Positions 34,870 to 47,672 of a stretch of 64,000 bases of DNA are shown piece by piece. The position numbers and the translations under genes are program-made. Below the pieces are notes generated by a model. That model saw only the letters and a program-made list of their open reading frames with translations, was not told the origin of the DNA and searched no databases. The stretch spans positions 18,323,644 to 18,387,643 of the forward strand of contig NC_065548.1 of assembly GCF_022605725.1 (NCBI RefSeq), in the 5' to 3' direction. Positions within the stretch are counted from its first letter, which is position 1. Each line of letters begins with the position of its first letter. The DNA is from Anthonomus grandis grandis (taxonomy: Eukaryota > Arthropoda > Insecta > Coleoptera > Curculionidae).

Positions 34870-37340
34870 GTTTAATATTTAAGATCTCCGTGGTCTGTGG
34901 GGGCCTTTTCGGTGCCCTTAAGTGACCTGAAATGTAGAGTTATCTCCTAGGAATTTTCTGGTGCTGCGAGCAGTTGCCAGTAGTACTGCCTTTTGCATAT
35001 GCTTATATAGATGTTCGCCAGTTCCTAGTTTTTTAAGGTATTCCAGTAGACTCTTTGGTATTACACCCGTTGTCGATATAACAATTGGGATGGTCTGAAC
35101 ATTATCTATTCTCCATTGCCTTCCGATTTGAATTTCTAGATCTCTGTATTTGGCGATTTTCTCAGTGCGTTTCTCTTGCAGATTATTGTTGTTCGGTATG
35201 GCTACGTCAATTTGAGTTGTTTTCCTGGAAATTTTATCTATTAAAATAAGATCTGGTCTATTATGCCTTACATGTTGATCGGTAAGTACACTGCGGTCCC
35301 AATATAACTTATATCGGTCAATTTCCACTATGGGTTCTGGAATATATTCATAAAACGGAACCTTCTCTATTGTAATAAGTTCCAAATTCATCGCCAGCTC
35401 TTGATGTAAAATTTTCCCAGCTGAGTCGTGCCGTTCCTTGTATTCTGTCGCTGCAAAGGCCTAACATCCTCCTATTATGTGTTGGATTGTCTCTGATGTT
35501 TGGCATCCATACCGGCATTTGTCGTTTTGTACGGACGGATCTCTGACGATGTGCTTGAGATAATTTCTTGTTGGTATTACCTGATCTTGGATGGCGAGTA
35601 GAAAGCCCTCGGTTTCTGAAAACATCTTGCCTGATACCAACCAATAGTTCGACGAAGCAGTGTCGACATGATTTTGGCTGATCTCATTAGGATGCCGCCC
35701 ATGAAGGGGCTTCTCCATCTAGATGCGGAGTTTTTTCTGGTCCGTATGATGGTAGCTGCGCGCTTCCTCGCTTTTAAGTTGTAGAGGAGTGGAATCGTCT
35801 ATTTGATTTATTGCGCGATGCAGCGTGGAATTTTCTTTTTGCCTGTAAAAATAGGATCTTAAGTTAGTGATTTGTTTTTCAAGTTGTTTACCCAGATCTA
35901 TTAATCCTCTTCCTCCAAGGTGGCGGGTAAGCATTGTTCTTTCAGTGGCACTTCGAGGATGGTGGTTGTGCGTTTTAGTAAGTAGGGTCCTCACTTTTCT
36001 TTGTAGCCTTTCTATGTCTGTCCTACTCCAATTAATTAACCCAAAAGAATAACTAAGAGCTGAACATGCGTAGGAGTTAAGTGCCTTAAACATATTTTTG
36101 CTGTTGAGATTGGTTCTCAAAACTTGGCTTACCCTTTTCACAAACTCGTTAGTCAGTTCTCATTTTATTGTTTTTTGTTCAATCGTTTGTGATTGTTTTA
36201 TCCCCAAGTATTTGTAAATTTCGTGTTCGCCCATGGCCTCGATGATCTGGAAATTCTGCATCTGATTCTCCTGGCTGAATTTTTCCTCGGATTATATTGA
36301 GAGTACGGCATTTATCTAGTCCAAATTGCATGCCGATGTCGTTGGAGAACTCTTCTACTATATGCAGCATTTAGTTTAGCTGGTTCCTAGTTGCAGCCAT
36401 TATTTTTAAATCATTCATATACAGTAAGTGATTTAACTTTGCAATCTCGGTGTTATTATCTCGGATGCTAAACCCATAGTTGGTAGAGTTAAGACGGTTC
36501 GAAAGAGGGTTCATAGCAACCATAATGGGCTCAGTTAGTCCCCTTGGAAGATTCCTGTTCGAATTGAAGTGTTGTTTGTTCTTACTACGCTTTTACCCTG
36601 TACTTCGAGCTGGATAGTTGTTCTCCAACTTGTCATAGCGCTCTCTAGAAAAGACAAAGTATTACCATCAACTTTATACACTTTTAAAATGTTTATAAGC
36701 CATTCGTGTGGTACTGAGTCGAAGGTTTTCTTATAGTCGACGTAGGCAGTAAAAATATTTCTCTTGTTGTGATATACCTGGTTGTTGATGACAGAGTCGA
36801 TAATAAGTTGTTCTTTACAACCCATAGAACCTTTAGCGCATCCTTTTTGTTGTGCGGCTATGATGTTGTTTTCCTCACAGTGTTGATAAATGCGCTGTGT
36901 TAAACATGAAATGATAATTTTATACAAAGTAGGTAGGCACGTCACCGGTCGGTACTTAGACGGATCTTGTGTGTTGTTCTGGTCTTTAGGCAGTAGATAG
37001 GTTACTCTTTGCGTTAGGAACGCTGGTATTTCCTGTGGGTTAAGAATAACGTGGTTAGTTAATTCTGAGAGTTTAGGATGCATACTCCGTAGTTTCTTTA
37101 GCCAAAAGTTATGAACTCCATCTGGGCCAGGTGATTTCCAATTATGCAGTTTTTGGATAATCTGGTTGACCTCCTCGATAGTGAATGGTCGATGTTCTAT
37201 CTGGCTATATTTATTACTGTTTTGTTTCTCTTCAGTAACCCAGCTTGCGTTTATTACATTAAAATGACAATTTTTTATAAAGATTTGGTACGACCCCGTA
37301 TAACTTGTGAGTGAGATGATTTCAGTTTCTTCTCGTTTTC
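34870..37340 (-). mobile_element. R2-type non-LTR retrotransposon, copy A (inactive)
   Basis: 5'-truncated element that would encode a reverse transcriptase with a C-terminal restriction-like endonuclease for target-primed integration. Reading leftwards: WKSPGPDGVHNFW (about 37130), RT fingers and palm (37083-36535) with YVDYKKTFDSVP holding the first catalytic Asp near 36736, GIFQGD then a stop and a one-base loss. The catalytic motif reads YMND at 36421-36410 instead of YMDD. The thumb (36141-35719) includes ALSYSFGLINWSRTDIERLQ. The zinc knuckle CRYGC-x7-H-x4-C (35515-35461) and the endonuclease (35391-34918) with RPDLILIDK and TQIDVAIPN are intact. The D-to-N change, frameshifts and stops show it is dead. 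An N-terminal DNA-binding domain is absent. Confidence 0.75.
34918..35391 (-). pseudogene. Restriction-like endonuclease domain of R2-type copy A
   Basis: An intact 157-codon frame that forms the end of the element's polyprotein. It contains the PD-(D/E)xK-type core: RPDLILIDKISRKTTQIDVA, followed by EKRTEKIAKYRDLEIQIG and then VISTTGVIPKSLLEYLKKLG. In active elements this domain nicks the target DNA. The stop is at 34918-34920. The open frame upstream (35718-35461), encoding the zinc knuckle, is in another frame, so a frameshift separates them. It is listed as a pseudogene because the polyprotein is not translatable as a whole. Confidence 0.7.
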
Positions 37341-40300
37341 AGTTTCTTAATATTTCGATCTTTTAAGATTCGATTAAAAAATAACCACAAACATATTTAA
37401 GATCTTACTTCCAACAAGAAGTACCTTTCTGCAAAACTGTAGCTCCGGTATTTTTTTTAGATGTTTAGAAACCTACCAGTCTTCTGAATTATTAATAGGC
37501 ACAAACTAAATGACCAGTTCTCTTCTAGATTTGTTTTTTATATGCAACTACAAAGTTATTTTAATTCCTAAATAAATTAATTTTGATTCCTAAATAAAGG
37601 ACTAAAATCTCTAAGTGAAGACTTCAAATAAAACAGGTTTTATTAATTCATAAAATAACTTTATTTAGCAAGTATTAATATTTTCAGTTTTAATTTGTAA
37701 GGACTTTTACTTGAAGATGTAGAACCTGTTTTGTTTAATAGTATTCGTATTTCATACTTTTTCTATAAATAATAGATTTATATAATTTATACTAATTTCG
37801 AGTGAAGTAAGGCTAATACAGTAATTCAGATATCTTTATTTACATGTTAGTATTAATACAAAATATGTTTGCTACCAATATAAATAAATAATAAAAAAAT
37901 GTAAATATTATGCCTTCAAGTCTTTCACAATAGTTAAAAAAACTCACTAGATATCTGATTATATAGAAATTTGGAAAAATCTAGACAGGAAAAGCTTATT
38001 TAAGGGAATATTACGTAATCATCTTTAACGTATCGAACAATCTTACATTTTTATGAATTCCAATTTACATTAGATGAAGAGACATACTGCCAGCGGTAGA
38101 TATCATTTGGATAGTTTTGTGTTGGTTTATTAATGTTCCTCCCTTTAAACTCTTTTTATCGGAGGATGAAGATCATTATAATCATATAATTTGATGTAAG
38201 AATAAATGAATCTCGTTAAATGTTGAGCCAGAAAACCTTCCTTATTCCTTTCATTTTCCTTCTTATTACATTTTGTAGGCATAAATACCTTAGCCACCAT
38301 GATACGTCCAAGGTATTCAAACTTTTTCTTTTTTATCATGTTCATTATTTTTTGCTACTTTTCAGTCAACGATACCCTTATGTATAAAAAGCCTTAAATC
38401 GATCCGTTTCCCTCTTACTCAAGCCTCCGAATCCGATAACAGAGTTCAAAATTATTCTCTTTTTTTACAATATAGACAATAAAGATACATAGCTTTCTAT
38501 TTTCTTTGGTCTTAAAGATCTTAGTTTCTTTAAGGTGATAAGTATTCTTGTAATAAACCAAATTCTTTCAGTCTTATTCGATTTAATTCTTTTTTATTTT
38601 AATAACTGTATTTTTGACCTTCTTGAATTAACCGTTTTTTCTAATTTAAAGTTTTCTTAATTTAGTGTTACAAATCTAATACAACCTTTAAACTTAATAC
38701 CATCTCCACAAGATTACGTTAGTCTGCTTCACCTCTTTAGTTTATTGCAACATATCTTCAGAACAGTGTATCAATGTGTAGGTTGTAATTTAAAAAAATT
38801 AAAAATAACTTCTTATTTACTTGATAGATTAAAATTTAAGCAAAAATATTGAAGCAAATTCAAGACCACCAGATTTAGTGGCGTAGGGTAGTGATGGAAG
38901 CCAAGTGATTTCGAGACAGCTCATAAAACTGGCATTTTAATCTCTCATAAAAGTCTGAGGGCTAGAATGGGGGCATTATAAGTTACGATGTGATATAAGG
39001 AAGAGTGGACGATAGCAATTTTTAAAACCTGAAATGAGATCTCGGATTCAATTTGAAGGCGAGTGTAAATTTAGTTTATTTTATGGCCTTAAGTTGGTAA
39101 AAGGATTAAGAAATGAGATCAACTTTTTTTTTAATTTTGTTTTACAGAAAATCATAATTATATATATATATAGTAATATAGTTTGAAAGCAATGTGGTAA
39201 TAATGGACAATATGACTTGTTTTAGTCCAGGTAATTTTTGTGAAAAAAAAATTTACCTTTAGAGCAAATAAGTTACAACAATCTTAAAGTTAAAAAACTA
39301 TTGTTGCGCTTAACGTCTAAAAAATTTTGTTACTTATCTATATTTAAAAGATGCTTATTATGGATTTCGCTATTAAATGATAATAATAATAATAATAAGG
39401 GCTTTTTATTTAGGGAAAAAATACAATTACAAAGTTATTGGTTTAAAAGCGAGATTCAGCGCATAAAGATTCAGATATCTAAATACCTGTTCTTCCATCT
39501 AACCTAATTATTTATACTATACTAAGTTTCAAAATAGGAATAATATAAACGCTATAAATTATAAAAAGCTTTAGGTAATAAAATATTTATACTCTTATTC
39601 CAGTGGTACCTGAAAGCTGAAGCCGGACTAAACTTGAAGACTTACGAGAACTCTTTGTGCAATAAACTAACACCTAAGAGGGTGGCCAGTTTTAAAATAT
39701 AATGACTTGGGGGAATAATGACTTGGGACTAGGGAAAAAAACAAAACTTTGTAATCCTGGCAATACATAAAATATGTTTCGAAAACCCTTATTTTATTAT
39801 AGCATTCTAGAAATTTACTAATAATGAATCGTCATTTAATATAAAATAAGGATTGTCATTTGTATTCATTGTAAAATATGAATCTATATAGAGCTACAGG
39901 CAAGCTGAGTAATTATTGAAATGTGAAACACTTAAAATAGTAAACTGATAACATAAAATACTATATTTCAATAAAAATCTTTTAAGATCTCTGAGTTTCA
40001 GCATTAGCAAGAATTATAACAGGTAGAAGCGTGTAGATTATCAGAAGAGATTTATATTATATAAATAATATTTAATTAATTAAATTGGATGATAAAACAG
40101 TCACCCTCTGTTGCTGAGAGTTCTTTAACTACTAATAAGAAAAGAGAATTCTTCTATATCCATTGACATATATCGGATGATTCTTAATAATCAGCAGTTT
40201 GAATAAGTTACAAAAGAAAAGTAAGAATTTATTAAGTTAATTTAATTAAATTTTTTTAAGGCTTTGATTAACTGTGTAAACTCTATATATCTATAATGTG

Positions 40301-41680
40301 CTTGGATACAAGTGAAATTAACTGGTTGCTTAATCACTTTCAAGTGATGCAAGCACTTTCTAATAAGGAAGAATGATAGCAGGGAGCAATAGACCATAAG
40401 AAGGATGAGCCTTCTTACAGCATATAAAAGGTATTTAATCAATTAAATTGGATGATCAAGAGAGATTAGACTATTGATGAGAGTTTTTAACTACTAATTA
40501 GAAAAGAGAATTTAAATATATTTTTTCTGTATCTATCGACATTCATAGTAAGGTTCTTAGGAACCAGTAATAATAATACAAAATATCCTGTACATAAAAT
40601 CTTTTGAAGTGTAAAAATTCTCTATAACCCTGGAGAACCTTTTTATTATTTTATTAATATACAATAATTATACTATAAATACATAATTTGTTAAGACATG
40701 GTCTGTTCTCGATTTTATACTGCAGGTTCCCATGAATAAACTTTTATTTATCAAATAGCATATCTTAAATATGCTGTAGCCTATCGTACGAGATGCAATC
40801 ATGGTAGTCTCAAGTTAGTAATATAGGGCTTATCTTGCTATCAGCCGCTAAAAAATTCTCCTTACATGTAAAAGAGGCGCTAACTGGAAACGAAGCCGGC
40901 TTTCCTCTAATTAACATTTTATAAAACTTAAACGAAAATAAATCATCCCGAATTGCTAAGAAAGACTGCGACAAAAAACACCGGCGTTATAAATGAAGGT
41001 TCATTAAATTCAGCGTTTAGAATGAAGACTTAACCAACACCCGGTTCCTTGTAATAATTATCTTGGCTTCCTTTCTACTCCTGCTGAAAATATTAGATTT
41101 CCCAGAACTGTGATAGATAATTAATGTACTGCAAATTCTTTAGGCAATTAAATGATAACCAGATATGACACAATGTACTCAACTATAAACGTACTTTAAT
41201 TTTATCAAATAATTTTTGTTGTATGTACTTTATTCAATACTACTTGGAGTTTGCTTTAATATATTGACTAAGGTAATAAAAAAGTGTGAATTTTCACATC
41301 TTTTAATAATTAAGAGGATATTAACTTCTAAAAGGTCAACACCGGAAAGTAATATAAGAAATTCTTTCACCCAGAACCATAAAAATATCTGCGACCAACT
41401 GTCTTAGGAGGGCATCCAAGCATGTTATAAAATAATTACTAGGATATCATTATTAAGATATAAAATCTAATACGTTTCTATATTACTGTAATTACTGTAA
41501 AATAAAGAAAGGGGTGTCGCTACATTAATGTAATAATTTTAAAGCGTAAATACATGTGAAGTAACGAGCTTCTAGATTTTTAATCAAGAAAAATATATTT
41601 TTTAGTTACTGGATTGGAACATTACGTAATATTAAATAAGAAAATGTGATTTTAGTTATCTAAAGATATATTTTTGTGGA
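37341..41680. other. AT-rich stretch, no gene seen
   Basis: No protein-like frame is supported. It holds microsatellites ((TA)n near 39160-39174, (AAT)n near 39380-39400), a direct repeat pair (listed separately) and a GC-richer patch at about 40840-41080 with no recognisable content. Confidence 0.45.
40067..40575. repeat. Direct repeat pair of ~140 bp
   Basis: The segment 40067-40200 (AATTAAATTGGATGAT ... GAGAGTTCTTTAACTACTAA ... AAGAGAATT ... ATCCATTGACAT) recurs at 40432-40575 with substitutions and small indels. The copies lie about 360 bases apart. Neither contains a coding frame. Confidence 0.6.
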
Positions 41681-43517
41681 TATACCGGGTGGTCCATTTA
41701 ACTTGAGACATCGCAATATCTCGTAAACTAAACATGTATCCAGAAAATGTTTCATGTGAAGTTTGTATGGTTTCCAGGGGGCCATAAAATGACTTTATTG
41801 ATTTGACCTTAAGTGGACGTCTTCAAGGTCAAATGAAGGTCAACTTCATTTTTTTGCATCGAAATCTCTGTTTTTTTTATACCATCTGATTTAGTGTTAA
41901 AAAATAAGTAACTTTCATCTGACACTTTTTTACATGCGACCCCTCCTTTTCAAGATATTAATTCTTGATTCTTTTACGGATTTTTTCCTTGTAGGTAGTA
42001 TCTGATGATCTATCAAAAGAAGTGAAAGTATCTTATGATAAAATTTTATTATCAACAGAATCGAAAACTTGAAATTAAGACGTACAAAGTTCAAATAAAA
42101 GAAATTGAAACAAAAAAGTCAGAAAATTATTTCAATAAATGTTCAAAGTTCTGACCTTCCACTTCTATACATTTTTCGACTCGCTTTCTAAACGGTCGAT
42201 GAACAGAGTGCAGCATCTGTGGAGTTATCTGCCCGCAAAGCTCCGTGATTCGCAGCTTCATATTTTCGGGAGTCGGAAGTTGGTGGATCGCGATATATGA
42301 TCTCCTTCAAATAACCCAATAACCCCATAGAAAAAATCTAAGGGCGTCAAATCAGGTGACCGTGGCGGCCAGTGGACTGCTCAGATTTACAGCTGATTTA
42401 CAGACCATGGCCGCTGATGTTCTATCGCTCAAAACCACCTGGGATTTTCAACTGCCCAATAATACATATTATGATGATTAACTACACCATAGTCTGTAAA
42501 TGAAGCTTCATCGGTGAATAAGACGCGCAGAAAGAAATTGGTATTTTCATGCAACTGATTTTGGGCCTATTTACAAAACAACACTCGATTTTGGAAATCA
42601 TTCCCGTGAAGCTCTTGATGTAACGACAAGTGATACGGATGAAACTTGTGGCGTTTCAAAATTCTCAGGACACTTGTTTTGGAGATTCCAGAAGCAGAAG
42701 AAATTGATCGTGAGCTGACTCCAGGATTATGGGCAACTACAGCTAAGACGGCAATTTAATTATTTTGACTGGTAATGCTTCTCTTTCGTGATTGATTTAT
42801 CGTTCTCACACTTCCATCTTCTTTAAAGTGGTTCACTACACGATAAAATGATGCTCGCGATGGAAGTCGCTGTTGAGGATGTCGCATGGTATACAGTTCA
42901 ATGGCTCTATTAATATTCCGTTCAGATTCACCATAGATAAGGACCATTTCAACTTTTCCATTTATTGTTAGGCATTCCATAGTCACTCAACAAAATAGTC
43001 AAATACTTGATAACTGAACGAATACTGTGAACCAAAATAATCTCTCATTTACCTTATTTATTGTTTACAGTATTTATTTACAATCGCCTGAAATACCTGG
43101 GATAAACACGTGAGATCTGTTCACTATAGAAAATTTTTGTATCATAACAACTTGCATTGATCATTGATCAACAATGCCGAACACACAATATTGAATAATT
43201 GCTGAACCAAAGCTATACCTGTTTCTAATGTCATTGTCAAGGAAAAAATTCGTTAAAGAATCAAGAATTAATATCTTGAAAAGGAGAGGTCGCATGTAAA
43301 AAAGTGTCAGATGAAAGTTACTTATTTTTTAACGCTAAATCAGACACTATTAAAAAAAATAGAGGTTTCTATGCAAAAAAGTGAAGTTGACCTTTCTTTG
43401 ACCTTGAAGACGTCCACTTAAGGTCAAACCAATGACGTCATTTTATGGCCCCCTGGAAACCATTCAAATTTCATATGAAACATTTTCTAAATACATGTTT
43501 AGTTTTCGAGATATTGA
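41681..43517 (-). mobile_element. TIR DNA transposon, copy 3 (right end damaged)
   Basis: The left end reads TATACCGGGTGGTCCATTT and the left repeat runs to about 41993. The inverted right repeat is recognisable from about 43236 through GGCCCCCTGGAAACCAT to GAGATATTG at 43516, then similarity stops. The outermost 30-35 bases of the right end are therefore missing or replaced. The arms share blocks such as GACGTCCACTTAAGGTCAAA and AAGGAGAGGTCGCATGTAAA. With one terminus gone the element could not be mobilised even in trans. Confidence 0.75.
42127..42986 (-). pseudogene. DDE transposase, degraded, missing second Asp
   Basis: Relic related to the other TIR transposases. The N-terminus (42986-42756) reads MTMECLTINGKVEMVLIYGE and HPQQRLPSRASFYRVVNHF, a DUF4817-like fold. 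After stops it continues NPGVSSRSISSASGISKTSV, then RHKFHPYHLSLHQELHGNDF. The first catalytic Asp is present in LFTDEASFTDYGVVNHHN. Between WSVN and the PPRSPDLTPLDFF-equivalent (in shifted frames near 42330-42375) a deletion has removed the QQDGAPPH block carrying the second Asp. The C-terminus PENMKLRITELCGQITPQML and KRVEKCIEVEGQNFEHLL remains clear, with the final stop at 42127-42129. It cannot encode an active enzyme. Confidence 0.7.
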
Positions 43518-45769
43518 CAAGATCTTGCTTTTTTTATTTGTCATTGCATTTATAAAAAAAAAGAATTTTTTTTTACCGCAACCATAACCTATAACATTAA
43601 AATTAAGAAGCATATCTTAATACCTAAATAAGAGAATGCACTTGCCTAAAAAAACAGGCTATAAGATTATATAGAGATAAATTAAGACTGTATAAGTTAA
43701 CAATAAGTTAACTAAGTTTAAGTTAGTAATATATAGATAATAAATTAACAGAAGAATAAGGAAACTAGATTAAAATTCTAAACAAATTTTTAGATTAAGA
43801 TCTGAAGTAAAAAATGACTAATCTGGAAAACAAAAAAAGCTCATTGTGATCGTACCAAGAAAAGTCATTCAACAATAAATACTTAAGAAATCACCAAAGT
43901 TAATCCAAAAAGAAATCAGGAGGAAACGGACAGACGGCAAAAATATTTGAAGAGAAAAAGACGGAATTCTTAAAAATATAATAATTTAAAATAGCTAAGA
44001 ATTCTGAGCCTCAAAACAATCTGGAAACCAAACAAGAAAAACGTTGCATTAATCGGTGAACCAATAGCAAGAAAAAAAATATGACATAAAAATTAAGCAA
44101 TACTAAAAAATTGAACAATACTAATACTAAATGAAGCAATACTAAATTGATAAAACAAATGCTCAGAGTAAGTTGAGCTCAGATAAACAATAAAAAAGCT
44201 GGAACATTTTATATTCCTCTCACTATTCACTTTGATGATACAAGATTCACACATGTCTTTACTTTGATGCCAGAATGCCACGATTTATAAAATTGAAACT
44301 TCCTAAGTTTTCCAAAAAGTTTTTTACAAATTCTAGTAAACATCAATATTCTAGTGGTAACGCAGTCTGAACTTGAATATAAAATTTTGGTATGGATTAT
44401 ATTTTAAACGTGAAGTTTGGACATTAAATCTTTGTTTATTAATGAAGTTGGGAATTATAAATTCAGCACGATAACTTATAGAAGCAAATGAGAAAAAAAC
44501 TTTTAATATTACTATTATTAAATTTTTGGGTAAAAGTATACAACTGAACTGAATTGCCTTATTAATTATTTTAAGGATAGTTTATATGGAAAGGCAGTGA
44601 AACATTTTAAAATTAAGACAAGTAAACTAAAAGATGTTTGCTTTGAACTGAGTTTTGAAAACCCTAAAAAATATTATATGAAATTTAGTATAAATATAAT
44701 GATCTTATTTATAATTCGTAATCTCTCTAAATTCAAAAAAGAATTAAAACTGTTAATGCACTTCTAAGTTAAATTACTTTTAGGATTTTTGGACTCAAAA
44801 TTGTTATTATTAAATATCTTTGATTATATTGAATCACCCAACTGATAAGCATATGCAAGGCTAGTACTGATGAAATAAAATAATAAAATTATAACCGCAA
44901 AATGTTAGTTAGGTATCGATGGACTTACTGCAATTTTATGTACTAATGTTAATAAGTTTTTTAAAGTCACTTTTATCCAAATTGCCAGATAAAATTAATT
45001 AAGTCGACTTATTTGGTCATCAGATGGTCGGGTGGAAAATAGATTTTATAATATCGTAAAAGCTCATAATTTTCGTGCTAAGTTCCTTTAATATAATATT
45101 GTGCATCACCGTTTTGCGCCAAATCTCAAACACCATAGGGTCTGTGAAAAAAAGTACGTAATTGAAGGAAAATTATTTTTCTGGTATGCTTACTCTCTAC
45201 TTTACTTGTTTGCTAATATCTTTTATGTATGTTCGTTGTTTGGTAAAATTATGATATCTGCATCCTGAAGTAAATCTTTCCATTGCATTTGAAGATTTTT
45301 TTAATCTATTTCGCCATACAAATATAATTGAATTGTATTACCTGGCAATTAGATGGAAAACTACGAAATCCATTTTGATTTTATACCAATTTCTATAAAA
45401 TCTAATGTTGATTAAACAAAATAGTAAATTTTAACTCAAAGAAAACAGAAGAAAAACATACGCCAATTTCTTTATGTTTTTGAATGAATTAATTTATACT
45501 CAATAGTAGCGTAAAAATTAATTTAATTTCAAAAACCTTTGGCATCAAATGTTTCTAAAACTTTGACAAAAAAGGATTTATGAACCAAATTGCATAATGG
45601 CAAGAAGTAATCATTTTTTCATGCATGCTTACTAGCTATTCTTTAAAGCTTTTTCATAATTTGGTAAAAATATATCTTTCTTATTTAAAGTAAGGTTGTT
45701 CACATAAGGTAAAATTCCAACTTTTTTACGCCTGTAACCTATTATATAGATAGATTTTTTTTGACTTTA
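43518..45769. other. AT-rich stretch, no gene seen
   Basis: Only short AT-driven frames occur. No repeat partner or motif stood out. Confidence 0.4.
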
Positions 45770-46228
45770 TATACAGGGTGTCCCATTAGTGCGATAACGG
45801 ACGATAGCTCCTTATACAGTGATACAAAAAAAAAATTTTATACAAAAATACTTTACTGTCTAAGGTGCATAACATAAAAATACTTTTGGATATACAGGGT
45901 GATTCATAAATGTGATATGATACACAACTTTTTTAATTTAAATGGAGCACCCTATATTTTATTGCATTTTTGGATTGCTTTAAAAATTCTGCATACCTTT
46001 TATCAAGCATCGTATCTTAATAATATCATAACAACCATATCTTATTTTTTTCAAATGGAATGACCCATATTTTTTTATCTTAAAATGTTCACAATGTGAT
46101 AAGCTTTCTTTTTTATTAAGCATGTCCTATACCTATCTGTAATAGTTATCGAGTTTTTTACACTTTTTCCTAATTTCGCCCTTAAAATCCACAATAGTCA
46201 CGTTTTAATTTAAAAGAAGTTTGCTTAA

Positions 46229-47395
46229 TTGGCCATGGAAATAACAATTGCACAAAAATCAAGCAATTACTTTGACAGAAGATTTAGTGTTGTCAGTTTA
46301 TCACTAAAGCGAAACATTTTTGCATTAAAAATTAATTTTTCGAAAGAGGATATGATGAAAATGATTTACTGTTTGGGTGCAAGTGAGAAAAATTGTTTAC
46401 TGGCAAGCAGAGTTTATGCACAGAGATATCCGGATGCGGAACGACATCCAAATCGATTGGCATTTGAAAGACTAAAGAAGAGATTTTAAAGAACTGGAAA
46501 TTTAAATTATGAAATGTCACAAAGACAAAAAACAGGGGCAAATCCACAAAATGAAATGCTTGTTATGCAAGCCCTAGTAGAAAATCCGCATGTCTCTTGT
46601 AGGCAAATTGAAAGGCAGTTGGACACTAAAAAATCCACTGTTAATAGAATCACCCTGAAACATAAATTTCATCCATATCACGTACAGGTTGTACAAGAAT
46701 TAAGCGATCAAGATTTTGCTACTCGCCAAAACTTTTGCCGCTGGGCTTTGCATCAAATCCAACTGCAACAGGACTTTTTTGACTTTGTGTTGTTCACTGA
46801 TGAAGCGACATTCCATAAAAATGAATTTGTAAACCGACACAACTTCCATTATTACAACGATGTAAATCCAAGGCATGTGATACCACTGGATCATCAACAT
46901 AGATGGTCACCTAATGTATGGGCTGGTATCATTGGGACAAAGCTTCTTGGACCATATTTCTTTGATGGGGCAGTGAACGGTCAAAACTTTCTACATCTTT
47001 TGCAAAATGAATTCGAAGAAGAGTTGGATGATTTACCGTTACAAACAGTAAGACGAATGTGGCTATAATTAGATGGAGCGCCTCCTCATTTTAGCCGTGT
47101 TGTGAGGGCCCAACTAAATGACCATTTTCGAAATAAATGGATTGGCAGGAGAGGACCAGTTGCTTGGCCGGCCAGATCTCCTGACCTCACAAAACTCGAT
47201 TTTTTCTTGTGGGGGTTTGTGAAAAATCGGGTTTATCAAAGGCTTGTTACCACTAAAAATGACATGAGGCAAAGAATTCGGAATGTTTTTCAAGAAGTAA
47301 CTAGAGAAATGTTACAGAAAGTAAGCAGTTCTTTTGTTAAACGAATTCGTTTGTGTGATCAACACCGGGGTGGACATGCAGAACAATATTTATAG
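46229..47395 (+). pseudogene. DUF4817/DDE transposase with two stops
   Basis: A single frame from the ATG at 46229 (MAMEITIAQKSSNYFDRRFS) to the stop at 47395, broken by TAA at 46487-46489 and TAA at 47066-47068. N-terminal region: MIYCLGASEKNCLLASRVYA followed by YPDAERHPNRLAFERLKKRF. The second helix-turn-helix is ENPHVSCRQIERQLDTKKS and the linker is HKFHPYHVQVVQELSDQD. Catalytic Asp residues are in LFTDEATFHK, LDGAPPHF and SPDLTKLDFFLWG, again with 36 residues between the last two. The second stop lies just before LDGAPPH, where relatives have Gln. All three Asp survive, so decay is recent and limited to point changes. About 50 N-terminal codons lie within the inverted repeat. Confidence 0.8.
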
Positions 47396-47672
47396 TTTAA
47401 TGTACATATCTTTTTGGTTTAGTCATTTGTTGTTGCTATTGTTCACAATTTTAATTTTCTTTAATTAAGGAATATTTTTTTGTTGATTTTTCGATTAGTT
47501 TTAAGATTTTATTATTTGGTAAATTTTAAACAAAATTTCTCTTCTGTACATTTTGGTATCATTAAATTTGTTGTAATTTAATAAAATGCCAAATTTAAAA
47601 ATGTTTTTCAATCCGTTCCGTTTACTATTTTTAAAGTTTAAGGTTTAATAAATTGTTTTTTTTTAAACGTCT

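Noticed and set aside
38145..38345. 66-codon minus-strand frame rich in Lys, Asn and Tyr
   Set aside because: No family resemblance and no splice or promoter context; consistent with chance in AT-rich DNA.
46332..46900. Minus-strand frames across the copy 4 transposase
   Set aside because: They are shadows of the plus-strand transposase, which has the catalytic motifs.
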